Below the pieces are notes generated by a model. It saw only the letters and a list, made by a program, of their open reading frames with translations. It was not told the origin of the DNA and searched no databases. A stretch of DNA of 31,517 nucleotides from Actinomycetota bacterium (GTDB taxonomy: Bacteria; Actinomycetota; Thermoleophilia; Solirubrobacterales; Solirubrobacteraceae). The position numbers and the translations under genes are program-made. Below are positions 16,135 through 24,309 of the stretch, piece by piece. Location of the stretch: positions 1 through 31,517 of the forward strand of contig SYBY01000054.1 of NCBI GenBank assembly GCA_005788585.1, given 5' to 3'. Within the stretch, counting starts at the first letter, position 1; each line of letters starts with the position of its first letter.

Positions 16135-16866
16135 TCAGACAGTGATGGGCGCGCACGCGCGGGTGGTCCCGGGCGGGGTCGTCCACTCGCAGATGGCCAC
16201 GACCAGCAGGATGTAGCCGATCGCGAGCAGACCGATCACGGTCCGGGCGAACTCGGCCGCGATGGCGTCGGCTGACGGCCCGAACGTGACCAGCCGATCC
16301 AGCCCCGTCGACGCGCCGAAGGTCCGCGGGGCATCGACCTGACGCGCCGCCGCCGCTGCGCTCGCACCCGGTCGCACGTCCAGCCCGCAGGTGGCCCCCG
16401 GCGCCAACGCACGCAGGCCCATGCACGAGCCACCCCGCACGCCGAGCCAGCGCAGGTGCCCGAGACCCGTCAGCCGGACGGGCCGCGCGCTGGGGTTCTG
16501 CACGGTCAACCCGCCGCCGGCGGTGGTGACGGCAAGAGGCGAGACAGGAGTCCCGCGGGGGACGACGCCCGGCCGCAGCACGACGGCGCACGACGCACCT
16601 GGGTCCAGGACGCGCGTCTTGGCGCACGAGCTCGCCGGGTCGACCCCCAGCGCCCGCATCGGCCCCTGGGCCGAGAGCGCCCCCAGCCGCGCCGCGGTGG
16701 TTCCGGTGTTCGTCACCCGCAGTTCCGAGGCGCCGACGTGCTCGATCGTGAAGGCGGGTGCGACGGACACGGAGCGAGCCGCCGCATACGCCTGCGTGGG
16801 CAGCAGGGCGAGCACCAGCACGGCGACGACGGTGCGGCGAAGCAGGACCAGAACGGTGCGTGACAT
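16135..16866 (-). CDS. Small secreted protein with C-terminal membrane helix, unknown function
   Basis: A 243-residue protein. The start at ATG 16866 is well supported by AAGGGGG 7 nt upstream; the longer reading frame runs into the tRNA. It has a signal peptide (LLRRTVVAVLVLALLPTQAYA), a beta-rich body with two repeats of a pattern like 'S-C-x(10)-PGA-S/T-C' (SSCAKTRVLDPGASC and SCMGLRALAPGATC), and a C-terminal transmembrane segment (VIGLLAIGYILLVVAI) close to the end. The repeats resemble abnormal-spindle/'choice-of-anchor D' type Ig-like modules. It is probably anchored with its bulk outside. Function unknown. Confidence 0.7.
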   Translation of the reverse strand: MSRTVLVLLRRTVVAVLVLALLPTQAYAAARSVSVAPAFTIEHVGASELRVTNTGTTAARLGALSAQGPMRALGVDPASSCAKTRVLDPGASCAVVLRPGVVPRGTPVSPLAVTTAGGGLTVQNPSARPVRLTGLGHLRWLGVRGGSCMGLRALAPGATCGLDVRPGASAAAAARQVDAPRTFGASTGLDRLVTFGPSADAIAAEFARTVIGLLAIGYILLVVAICEWTTPPGTTRACAPITV

Positions 16867-16929
16867 GTCGATTCCCCCTTGGACGACAGGCGATACCGCG
16901 CGATACTGACACATCATTCCGCGGTGCCG

Positions 16930-16944
16930 GTGAACGGCGTTCAC
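16930..16944. repeat. 15-bp inverted repeat between tRNA-Val and the secreted protein gene
   Basis: GTGAACGGCGTTCAC has 7-bp perfect arms around one base. It lies 26 bp past the tRNA-Val 3' end on the tRNA's strand and 64 bp before the secreted protein start, so it could be a tRNA terminator stem or an operator. No T-tract is present. Confidence 0.3.
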
Positions 16945-16969
16945 GGCGTCTGCGAGGGGGAATCCGGAT

Positions 16970-17042
16970 GGGCGGTCCCGGGATCGAACCGGGGACCTCA
17001 CGCTTGTAAGGCGCGCGCTCTGACCAGCTGAGCTAACCGCCC
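16970..17042 (-). tRNA. tRNA-Val (anticodon TAC)
   Basis: A 73-nt cloverleaf on the minus strand. The acceptor GGGCGGT pairs with ACCGCCC, the D-arm is GCTC/GAGC, and the anticodon stem CGCGC/GCGTG encloses the loop CTTACAA, giving anticodon TAC (codon GTA). The T-arm is CCCGG-TTCGATC-CCGGG. The 3' CCA is not encoded. All stems pair, with a single G-T in the anticodon stem. Confidence 0.95.
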
Positions 17043-17072
17043 GCGGCCGACCATCGTAGTGCCGCGCGGCGG

Positions 17073-17078
17073 TAGGTT
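17073..17078 (+). promoter_or_regulatory. -10 element of a leaderless promoter (SDR gene)
   Basis: TAGGTT fits TANNNT and ends exactly 7 nt before ATG 17086, with no Shine-Dalgarno. The geometry is the same as at 10114 and 8272. Confidence 0.5.
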
Positions 17079-17085
17079 CCCGCCC

Positions 17086-17841
17086 ATGGACCTCGGCATC
17101 ACCGGACGCGCCGCGCTGGTCTGCGGCGCCACCCAGGGCATCGGCAGGGCAATCGCAGCGGAGCTGATCGCGGAGGGCGCGCGGGTGGCGATCACGTCAC
17201 GCTCGCGCGAGCGCGCGGACCAGGCCGCAGCCGAGCTCGGCGCGGCGGGCTTCGTTCACGACACCGCCGACGCCGACGGCGCCCCCGGCCTGCTCGAAGC
17301 GGTCGCCGACGCGCTGAGCGCTCCGGTCACCCTGCTCGTCACGAACACCGGCGGCCCGCCCGGCAACCCCGACGCGCTGGGGTTCAGCCGCGAGCAGTGG
17401 CAGGCCGCCTACGACGAGCTCGTGCTCGGGCCGATGGCGCTCGTGCAGTCCGCGATCCCGGGGATGCGCGCGCAGGGCTTCGGGCGGATCGTCAACGTCG
17501 TGTCGCCCGGGCCGCGAGAGCCGATCCCGCACCTCCTGCTGTCGACCACCCACCGCGCGGCGACGATGGCGGCATTCAAGACGGTGTCGCGTCAGGTCGC
17601 CGGCGACGGGATCACGCTCAACAGCGTGCTGCCGGGCCGGATCGCGACCGAGCGGCTGTTCTCGCTGTACGGAGGGTCGCGCGACGCAGCCGAGCGCGTC
17701 GCCGCCGACGAGGTGCCCGCAGGGCGGTTGGGCGAGCCCGACGAGATGGCGGCCGCCGCCGCGTTCCTGCTCAGCGCCCGCGCCGGCTACGTGACCGGCC
17801 AGGCACTCGTCGTCGACGGCGGGCTCACCCGCGCGGTCTGA
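17086..17841 (+). CDS. Atypical short-chain dehydrogenase/reductase-like protein
   Basis: A 251-residue Rossmann protein of the SDR superfamily. The cofactor loop CGATQGIG is near residues 13-20, the NNAG-equivalent reads TNTGGPPG, and the C-terminus has the usual GQALVVDGG. ATG 17086 follows the leaderless -10. The catalytic region is unusual. Aligning FK-TVSRQVAGDGITLN with the common FTKALAREVASRGITVN block puts Ser (of LSTTHR) where the catalytic Tyr should be and Arg where the YxxxK Lys should be; the Ser of VVSPG is kept. It may not be a classical oxidoreductase. The 3' end overlaps the convergent hydrolase by 17 bp. Confidence 0.8.
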   Translation: MDLGITGRAALVCGATQGIGRAIAAELIAEGARVAITSRSRERADQAAAELGAAGFVHDTADADGAPGLLEAVADALSAPVTLLVTNTGGPPGNPDALGFSREQWQAAYDELVLGPMALVQSAIPGMRAQGFGRIVNVVSPGPREPIPHLLLSTTHRAATMAAFKTVSRQVAGDGITLNSVLPGRIATERLFSLYGGSRDAAERVAADEVPAGRLGEPDEMAAAAAFLLSARAGYVTGQALVVDGGLTRAV

Positions 17842-19606
17842 CCGCGAGCGCGCGGCCGGGGTCTCGCTCGCGCGCGGGCAGATCGACCGTGACGTCGGAG
17901 ACCGCGATCCGGAAGGGCCGGTCGGGCGCCTCGTAGGTCGGGTCATCCCGCCCGAGGAGCTGGAGCCGCAGGTGCGTGCCGCGGGCGAACCGCCGCGCGG
18001 CGCCGTTGAGCTCGAGGCGCACCTCGCCGGTGCGCGGCAGGTCCACCCGGTGCACGCTGCGGTCGACGAGCCGCTGCCGGCTGCCGTCGACCTCCCACAG
18101 CCGGGCCACGAGCTCGCCGCGCGGTCCGCCCGTCCCGCGGATCCGGGCGCGGACCACGGCACGGCCGAGGTACGTGAAGGCGCGCTGGACCCGCAGGCCG
18201 AGCGTGGCCGTCCCAGGTTCGGAGCGCAGCGGCACGGTGGTGCAGTGCTCACGCGACCGGACGGGGTCGACGCCACGCGCGATCGACCGCAGGCCGCCGG
18301 ACGACGTGACCGTCCCGAGCAGGCCGTCGCGCGTCGCGGTCACGCGCCCGCGCGCGAGCGCCTCATAGCTCCCCGCGTCGATCGGCGGGCCGTCGCTGCG
18401 CGCGTTCGTGCAATCCGACCGGTAGACGCGGACCGCGCCGGCCGGAGCGACCGCCGGCCCGCCGCGCAGGAAGTGGTCGAAGAAGCGCAGGTTGCGCGCG
18501 TTGACGAGGTCGGTCGTCCGGCGCTTGTTCATCGAGCGCCAGTGCCCGAAGTCCGAGAGCGTCATCCACACCTGCGCGCGCCGGTCCCGCGCGCGCAGCG
18601 TCCGGTAGACGGCCAGGGCGTGGGAGACGGGCGTCGCCGAGTCGGTCCACCCCTGGGCGAGGATGAGCGGCGCGGGCGTCCCGCCTTCGATCGCCAGCGC
18701 GGAGCGATAGCGGTAGAGCTCGTCGAGCGCCCGCTTGCCGTCCGGCCGGGTGAGCGCCTCGCCGGACAGCGTGAGCCAGCGCCGGAAGTCCACGGACGGG
18801 TCGGCACCGGGCGGCGCGACGAAGTTCACCACCTGCGCGCCGGTGGTGATGAGGTCGAAGAACGACGCCAGGCGCGGGCCGAACTGCGTGCGCGTCGCGG
18901 TGCTCGCCGGCGTGGTGGCGTCGCCGAAGTCCCCACCCGGGAACATCGCGGCGACGGCGTCGGACCACGCGAGCATCGGCGCGGCGCCGGCGACCCGCAT
19001 CGGCGTGCCCGCGGGACTGCGCCACGGCGCGTACCCGCCGCCGGGCAGCCGGATCCGGTCCTTGAGGAACGCGAGCTGCAGCGCCTGGATCCCGCCGTAG
19101 GACGACCCGGTGGCACCGACGCGGTCGGGGATCGTGACCCGCTGGTCGGCGAGCACGCCGAGGAGGTGCTGGATGTCGCGGACCTCGTAGCGCTGGTCGG
19201 CGACGTGCAGCCACCCGCGCGCGCAGTCGGGCGTGCGGGACTCCGCGCTCCCGCAGGAGCGGCCGAACCCGCGCGAGGACACCGCGACGGCGGCGTAGCC
19301 CGCGGCGGCGTACGCGGTCGTCTGCTCGGCCAGACCGAGCTTGTCGCCGCCGAATCCGTGCAGCCAGACGACCGTCGGCCACGGCCCGTCACCGGTGGGC
19401 GGGATGCGCACGTCCACGTCGATCGGCGTCCCGTCCCACGACGGGACGCGGTCCGCGAGCGTGCCACCGGCGCACACGCGATGGTCGCCGGCGGGCACGC
19501 ACGCGCGGCCGAACGGCGCCGGATCGGCCACGGCCGGCCCCGCCGACGCCAGGACGGCCGTCAGCGCGAGCGCCAGCATCGCCGACATCCGTGTCCGCGC
19601 ACCCAT
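17825..19606 (-). CDS. Secreted S15/CocE-like hydrolase with C-terminal jelly-roll domain
   Basis: A 593-residue secreted hydrolase. ATG 19606 gives a signal peptide (MSAMLALALTAVLASAGPAVA) and removes a long spurious N-terminal extension that overlaps the upstream gene. The alpha/beta-hydrolase domain has an oxyanion-type WLHGFGG at 81-87 and the nucleophile elbow G167-S-S169-Y-G-G; an Asp in GWTDSATP and a His in DFGHWRS are probable triad partners. A PepX-C/CocE C-terminal beta domain runs from about residue 470. It is the third gene of the tetR-hydrolase-hydrolase operon, 17 bp after its neighbour. The overall plan is that of the 3695-5284 hydrolase. Confidence 0.82.
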   Translation of the reverse strand: MGARTRMSAMLALALTAVLASAGPAVADPAPFGRACVPAGDHRVCAGGTLADRVPSWDGTPIDVDVRIPPTGDGPWPTVVWLHGFGGDKLGLAEQTTAYAAAGYAAVAVSSRGFGRSCGSAESRTPDCARGWLHVADQRYEVRDIQHLLGVLADQRVTIPDRVGATGSSYGGIQALQLAFLKDRIRLPGGGYAPWRSPAGTPMRVAGAAPMLAWSDAVAAMFPGGDFGDATTPASTATRTQFGPRLASFFDLITTGAQVVNFVAPPGADPSVDFRRWLTLSGEALTRPDGKRALDELYRYRSALAIEGGTPAPLILAQGWTDSATPVSHALAVYRTLRARDRRAQVWMTLSDFGHWRSMNKRRTTDLVNARNLRFFDHFLRGGPAVAPAGAVRVYRSDCTNARSDGPPIDAGSYEALARGRVTATRDGLLGTVTSSGGLRSIARGVDPVRSREHCTTVPLRSEPGTATLGLRVQRAFTYLGRAVVRARIRGTGGPRGELVARLWEVDGSRQRLVDRSVHRVDLPRTGEVRLELNGAARRFARGTHLRLQLLGRDDPTYEAPDRPFRIAVSDVTVDLPARERDPGRALAVRPRG

Positions 19607-19623
19607 CGGTCGGACGGTACAGG

Positions 19624-20895
19624 TCAGGCGTCGCCGAGCCAGCCGCACAGCGCCGCACCGACATCGGGGTGCGAGAGCAGCGTCCAGTGGTGCGCGCCGT
19701 CGAGGTGGCGGTGATGTGCGGGGTCCGTGGCGAGCGCCTCGGCCGGCCGGGGTCCGGCCGCGCTGCGCTCGTGCACCAGCACGTCGCCGACGATCCGGCC
19801 GAGCGGGTGATCGCGGTCGGCGGTCACGCATGCGCTGACGACGTGGACGGTGACGCCGGGCGGCGGCAGCACGACGGTGCGGCGGTCGCGCAGCGGCTCG
19901 TCGGGGTCGTGGCCGTCCCAGTCCTCCTCCGCGACGGCGCCGTAGCGCAGGTCCTTGATGCCGACGCTGCGGGCGTTGACCATCTCGCCCCACGGCCGGG
20001 TCTCGGGGACCGCGCGCAGCGTGTGCCCGAGCAGGTTCGCGCCGCGCTCGAGCGGCGCGCCGGCGTGCGGGGAGCCGAGGCAGACGACGTGCTTCGTGCG
20101 GGCAAGCCACGCGTCGGCGTCCCGTGCGGCGACGTTGCAGGCGGCGCGCGCGACCAGACCGCCCATCGAGTGGCCCACGATCGCGAGCTCGTCGACGCGG
20201 ACGGGCCAGTGCTCGACGAGCGCCTCGAGCAGCGCGGCGAGGTCCCGGCCGTTGTCGCTGATGCGGCGGCCGGTGTTGTAGCGCAGGTAGACCGGCGTGA
20301 CCCCGAGCTCGTCGCGCAGCAGGTCGCCGTAGACCAGCCGCTCCTCGCCCTCGCGCCCGAACGGATCGAGACGCCAGACATCCTCGTTACCAGCGAGGCC
20401 GTGTACGAAGACGACGACGCGGTTCGCGGCGTCGGGGTACGCGCGGGTCAGCGCGTCGGCATCGGCATCGACCGGATGGCCGCCGGCACGGAGCTGCATC
20501 GGGACCGCCAGGGTGCTGCCCTCGGCGACGAGCCGGTCGCCGGCCGCGGCGTTCAGGGCGCCGAGCGCGAGCGCCCCGCCGACGCTGTCGGCCAGCGACG
20601 ACGCGCCGGGCTGCGCCCGCAGGGCGGCGAGGGCGCCGGCGCCGCGCGGGGCGTGCCGCAGGCCGGTCCTCACCCCGCCGTACGCCAGGGCGGAGATCGC
20701 GTCGTGCGCGACCTGGACCGGCGCGGCGGTCGGCCCGAGACGGCGGAACACGCGGCCGGAGATCGCCAGGTGCGTGTCCTTGATCGCGCCGCCGAACGAG
20801 CCGAGGGCCCGGCCCGCCAGGTCACTGCTCTCGTGGATCTCGTCAGCGTGCATGGTGGTCTGGTTGAGGCTACTCCCGGGAGCAAGGTTCGTCAC
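19624..20895 (-). CDS. Alpha/beta hydrolase, PGAP1/lipase-like
   Basis: A 423-residue predicted cytoplasmic hydrolase. An Ala-rich helical N-terminal region of about 150 residues precedes a lipase fold: VVVFVHGLAGNEDVW (oxyanion loop) near residue 160, then AIVGHSMGGLVARA (nucleophile Ser in GHSMGG), and later DGAHHWTLLSHP with the probable catalytic His. The GTG at 20895 overlaps the tetR stop (GTGA), which fixes it as the likely coupled start; Met15 at 20853 is an alternative. The lack of a signal peptide and the tetR linkage suggest an inducible intracellular esterase or lipase. Substrate unknown. Confidence 0.8.
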   Translation of the reverse strand: MTNLAPGSSLNQTTMHADEIHESSDLAGRALGSFGGAIKDTHLAISGRVFRRLGPTAAPVQVAHDAISALAYGGVRTGLRHAPRGAGALAALRAQPGASSLADSVGGALALGALNAAAGDRLVAEGSTLAVPMQLRAGGHPVDADADALTRAYPDAANRVVVFVHGLAGNEDVWRLDPFGREGEERLVYGDLLRDELGVTPVYLRYNTGRRISDNGRDLAALLEALVEHWPVRVDELAIVGHSMGGLVARAACNVAARDADAWLARTKHVVCLGSPHAGAPLERGANLLGHTLRAVPETRPWGEMVNARSVGIKDLRYGAVAEEDWDGHDPDEPLRDRRTVVLPPPGVTVHVVSACVTADRDHPLGRIVGDVLVHERSAAGPRPAEALATDPAHHRHLDGAHHWTLLSHPDVGAALCGWLGDA

Positions 20896-21479
20896 CCGGA
20901 TGCCGTGGCGATCAGTGCGTGGAGGGCGTCGATCGCGAGCTCCGCGATCGCGGACCGTTCGACCGTCGGGTCGTCGAGCCAGTCCAGGACCACCGAGACC
21001 AGGAAGGCGAGCCAGCCGTGCACGGCGAGCCGGAGCTGCGGACTGGCGGGCGCGCCCGGGCTGAGGGCGTCGAGGATGCGCGCTTCCTGCCGGCGGAGAT
21101 TCGCATCGACGAGTTCCCGGACGCGCGCGTCCGAGCTGACGACGCCGCGGAAGATCGCGCGGTAGCCGTGGGGATGGGCGACCACGTAGTCGAGGTATCC
21201 GTCGATCGACGCGCGGAGCCGCTCCTCGGCCGGGACATCGGGATCGGGCTCGGTCGCCGCCAGGATCTCCTGCGTCTCGCGCTCGATGACGGCATGCAGA
21301 AAGCCCCGCTTGTTCCCGAAGTAGTGGTACAGCAGGCCGCGCGAGACGCCCGCCCGCTCAGCGACGTCGTCGATCCACACGTCGTCGTACGGGCGGCTCG
21401 CGAACAGCTCACTGCCCACCGCGAGCAGCTGACTGCGGCGCGCCTCGACATCGAGGCGCTGTCGCGTCTTGTTGGACAT
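20892..21479 (-). CDS. TetR-family transcriptional regulator
   Basis: A 195-residue repressor. The HTH near residues 33-62 reads VWIDDVAERAGVSRGLLYHY followed by FGNKRGFLHAV. The helical C-terminal ligand domain includes HGWLAFLVSVVLDWL, like regulators of lipid and fatty-acid genes. It is first in an operon with two hydrolases (stop and start overlap as GTGA) and divergent from the hydrolase at 21557, so all four genes may be under its control. The 77-bp divergent gap contains TAGCCT and ATTGAATCGAT but no convincing long inverted repeat. Confidence 0.9.
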   Translation of the reverse strand: MSNKTRQRLDVEARRSQLLAVGSELFASRPYDDVWIDDVAERAGVSRGLLYHYFGNKRGFLHAVIERETQEILAATEPDPDVPAEERLRASIDGYLDYVVAHPHGYRAIFRGVVSSDARVRELVDANLRRQEARILDALSPGAPASPQLRLAVHGWLAFLVSVVLDWLDDPTVERSAIAELAIDALHALIATASG

Positions 21480-21556
21480 CGATTCAATAGGCTAGCGAGG
21501 GACCTCCTCTCCACCCGGGGGTGTGCGAGCGACCAGAGGCCCGAACGGGGGGACCG

Positions 21557-22900
21557 ATGAGCTTGAGATGGCAGCTGCTGGCGACGGCGTGCGCGGCGAC
21601 AGGGACCACGGAGCGCGCGGCGTCGCGCTTCGGAGCAGGCGCCTTTCTGCCGGCGTTGTTCGTGCAGCGCTACGCGAACATGGGCGGCCTGTCCCCCGCG
21701 CGACTCGAGGCGCAGGTTCACGCCTGCCGCTCATTCGACGACGAGCGCTGGAGCGCGTACTGGACCGAGATCGCCTTCGAGCATCTCGACCGCGCCGAGC
21801 GGTCGCTCAGCGACCTGGGCGTCGTCGCCGGCCCGGGCCTCCGCGAGCTGCTCCTTCGCGACGACCTTCCCCTTGAGGTCGATGCGCTGGCGACGACGGT
21901 GGCGCCGTACGCGCGGCTCCTTGCCGATCACAGCCTCGTGGTCCCGCCGCACGCGCTCGCCGAGTTCGGCGAGCAGCATGCGGGCACGGCGCTCTGCGAG
22001 CGCGCACCACAGGTGATCGAGGCGGTGCGCGAGCTGCTGGCGGCGATCACGTACCTGCAGATCAGCGCCTTTCCCGGGGGCACACCGCACCGTCTGACCG
22101 CCTACCGACGGTCGCGCCGCCTCTTCGACGCGCTCGCCGCAGCGTTCTCCGAGGGCTTGGACACGGTCGTCGAACAGACCGCGATTCGCGCCGGAGGCGA
22201 CGTGGTCGAGGCCTACCTCTGCCTCCCCGCGACGGGCGAGCCCTGTCCGCTGGTCGTGGTGACCAACGGGCTCGAAGGCACCGTCCAAGAGCTCCTCGTC
22301 CCCCTGCTGCGCTACCACGACAGCGGGCTGGGCGTCCTCGTCATGGAGATGCCGGGCTCCTACGCGTACGCCGAGCGGATGTCGACCGCGTCGGAGCGGA
22401 TCTACCGGAGCGTCATCGACACCGTCGCGGGCGACCCCCGGGTCGACCCCGGGCGCATCGGCATCGTCGGCGTGAGCTTCGGCGGCTACTGGGCCGCCCG
22501 CATGGCCGCCGTCGACCGCCGGCTCGTGTGTGCCGTGGCGTGCGGCGCGCCGACCGACCGCAGCTTCCGTCCCAAGCTCGGACTGCCGGAGATCATCATC
22601 GACGCCCTGGCGCATGTCACCGGGGCGACGACACCCGTCGGCCTGCTGCGACGCCTGCGCAGCCTGTCGCTCCGAGCGCACTACGGCGACATCGCCCAGC
22701 CGCTGCTCGTCATCAACGGCGACCACGACACGCTGCTCTCGACCCGCGACTCCGTCGCACTGGCGGCCGGCGCACGGCACGCCGAACTGCGGCTCTACCC
22801 CGACGATGACCACTGCGCCATGGGGCACTACCGGGAGTGGCTCGACGACACGCAGACGTGGCTCGCGGGCCACCTGCTGGACGAGCGGAGAGCAGCCTGA
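21557..22900 (+). CDS. FrsA-like alpha/beta hydrolase
   Basis: A 447-residue predicted cytoplasmic hydrolase. ATG 21557 is preceded by a GGGGGG run about 5 nt away; the in-frame opening upstream is not needed. A helical N-terminal cap of about 220 residues precedes the hydrolase core: PLVVVTNGLEGTVQELL, then the elbow GIVGVSFGGYWAAR (nucleophile Ser in GVSFGG), then INGDHDTL (probable Asp) and DDDHCAMGHY (probable His), as in FrsA/DUF1100 esterases. It is divergent from the tetR operon. Its TGA abuts the TGA of the convergent FAH gene with no gap (TGATCA), as at 5284/5285. Substrate unknown. Confidence 0.78.
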   Translation: MSLRWQLLATACAATGTTERAASRFGAGAFLPALFVQRYANMGGLSPARLEAQVHACRSFDDERWSAYWTEIAFEHLDRAERSLSDLGVVAGPGLRELLLRDDLPLEVDALATTVAPYARLLADHSLVVPPHALAEFGEQHAGTALCERAPQVIEAVRELLAAITYLQISAFPGGTPHRLTAYRRSRRLFDALAAAFSEGLDTVVEQTAIRAGGDVVEAYLCLPATGEPCPLVVVTNGLEGTVQELLVPLLRYHDSGLGVLVMEMPGSYAYAERMSTASERIYRSVIDTVAGDPRVDPGRIGIVGVSFGGYWAARMAAVDRRLVCAVACGAPTDRSFRPKLGLPEIIIDALAHVTGATTPVGLLRRLRSLSLRAHYGDIAQPLLVINGDHDTLLSTRDSVALAAGARHAELRLYPDDDHCAMGHYREWLDDTQTWLAGHLLDERRAA

Positions 22901-23869
22901 TCAGGTACGGCGGTGGACGGGGTTGTCGAGTCGCCCGATCCCGTCGATCTCGACCGAGACGATCTCGCCGGTGGTGCTGAGGTCGATGGACCGGATGGTC
23001 GGAAAGAGGTCGGGCTTCGCGGGCATGAAGGCCGAGCCGAAGTGCACGATGTCGCCGGGCTCGAGGGTCATGTAGTGCGACAGGTGGGAGACGACCTCGG
23101 CGGCCGGGAAGGTCAGCCGTGCGGTGGCGTCGACGAGCACTTCGACGTCGTCGAGCAGACCCCGGACATCGAGCCGGCCCGGATCGGGCAGTTCGTCTGG
23201 TGTGACGAGCCAAGGTCCCATCGGGGCGAAGGTGTCGCAGCCCTTCGAGCGGGCGTGATAGGTGAGGTGCAGGTGGTGCTCGTCCGCCGGGGTGGTCTGA
23301 CGCCACTGCGGTGGCGCGCCGATCGGCAGCGGGAGCTCGAGGGCCATGCTGTCGCGGTCCTTCAGGGCCGGCGAGGTGATGTCGTTGATGATCGTGTACC
23401 CGAAGATCGCGCCGGCAGCGTCGGTGGCCGAAGCACGTCGGATGCGCCGGCCGATCACCGCCGCGAGTTCGGGCTCGGGATGGGTCAGCCCGTAGTCGCC
23501 CTCGATGACGATGGGTTCGAGGTGCCCGATGAGCGCCGACGGCGGCTTGAGGAAGTACGCCGGCTCAGTCGGCGGGCGGTGCGCGAACTGGTTGCCGAGG
23601 GCGTTGTTGATCGCCACGCCGACGATCTTGCTGGGACGGGGCGACGGCGGCAGCCAGCGGACCTCGTCCTCGTCGTAGACCGTCGCGCTTCCGGGTCCGG
23701 CCGCGATCCGCTCGCCCACCGCTGCTGCACGCCGCACTGGGTCGTTGAAGAAGTGCTGCAGGGTGATCGCAGGCTCCTCCATGACATCGGCGACGTCGAT
23801 CAGCTGGCCTGATGGGCCGGCCACGACGAGGCGCTCCTCGCCGGTGACGAGGACGTGTGCGAGCTTCAT
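22901..23869 (-). CDS. Fumarylacetoacetate hydrolase (FAH) family protein
   Basis: A 322-residue enzyme of the FAH superfamily, which cleaves C-C bonds in, or isomerises or decarboxylates, 2-oxo/1,3-dioxo acids late in aromatic catabolism. The metal-binding pair is E-P-E in HPEPELAAVIGRR, with D in GYTIINDIT completing the usual E-x-E...D site. FAPMGPWLVTPDE and HFGSAFMPAKPD are family blocks. ATG 23869 overlaps the upstream stop (ATGA), so its translation is coupled. It is last in the NTF2-like / membrane protein / FAH operon behind a LysR gene, which suggests an inducible degradation function. The precise reaction cannot be assigned. Confidence 0.88.
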   Translation of the reverse strand: MKLAHVLVTGEERLVVAGPSGQLIDVADVMEEPAITLQHFFNDPVRRAAAVGERIAAGPGSATVYDEDEVRWLPPSPRPSKIVGVAINNALGNQFAHRPPTEPAYFLKPPSALIGHLEPIVIEGDYGLTHPEPELAAVIGRRIRRASATDAAGAIFGYTIINDITSPALKDRDSMALELPLPIGAPPQWRQTTPADEHHLHLTYHARSKGCDTFAPMGPWLVTPDELPDPGRLDVRGLLDDVEVLVDATARLTFPAAEVVSHLSHYMTLEPGDIVHFGSAFMPAKPDLFPTIRSIDLSTTGEIVSVEIDGIGRLDNPVHRRT

Positions 23870-24309
23870 GCGGGTTCGCCGGCTGCGAGCGCGAGGGCCC
23901 AGCCGCCGATGAGCAGCACGGCCGCGACGGCGAACGTGCACGCGTTGACGTCGATCGCGACGACGCGGTCACCGATGCGCATCCGCAGCGGCTTGTAGCC
24001 GTTGGCATCGGCGAGGTGGCCGCCGTAGCGGTTGCGCGAGAGGACGGCCGCGAAGAAGCCGCCAAGCACGGCCAGCCCGAACGCGCCGCCCAGCGTCGCC
24101 CTGGTGCTCTGCGGGAGGTCGGCGCCCCAGAGCACGTACAGCACCACGGGAGCGATGAGGAGATAGCTGAGGGTCTGCCAGACGACATGGAAGCGGGCGT
24201 GAGGGGCCCAGTTCGGATTGGTGGCGTGGGTGGCGTTGAGGTCCGCCAGGGCCGGGATCACGCAGGCCGCGAGAATGCCGGCACTCTCGAGGGCGAGGCC
24301 GGCGTTCAC
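23866..24309 (-). CDS. Small four-helix membrane protein, unknown function
   Basis: A 147-residue integral membrane protein with about four helices: LESAGILAACVIPALADL; WQTLSYLLIAPVVLYVLWG; LGGAFGLAVLGGFFAAVL; ACTFAVAAVLLIGGWALALA. A polar first loop reads NATHATNPNWAPHARFHVVW and has three His; I vaguely associate it with a DUF of unknown function and give no name. GTG 24309 overlaps the preceding stop (GTGA) and its own stop overlaps the FAH start (ATGA), so it is tightly coupled in the operon. The longer open frame upstream is antisense noise. It may move or anchor a substrate for the FAH/NTF2-like enzymes. Confidence 0.78.
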   Translation of the reverse strand: MNAGLALESAGILAACVIPALADLNATHATNPNWAPHARFHVVWQTLSYLLIAPVVLYVLWGADLPQSTRATLGGAFGLAVLGGFFAAVLSRNRYGGHLADANGYKPLRMRIGDRVVAIDVNACTFAVAAVLLIGGWALALAAGEPA

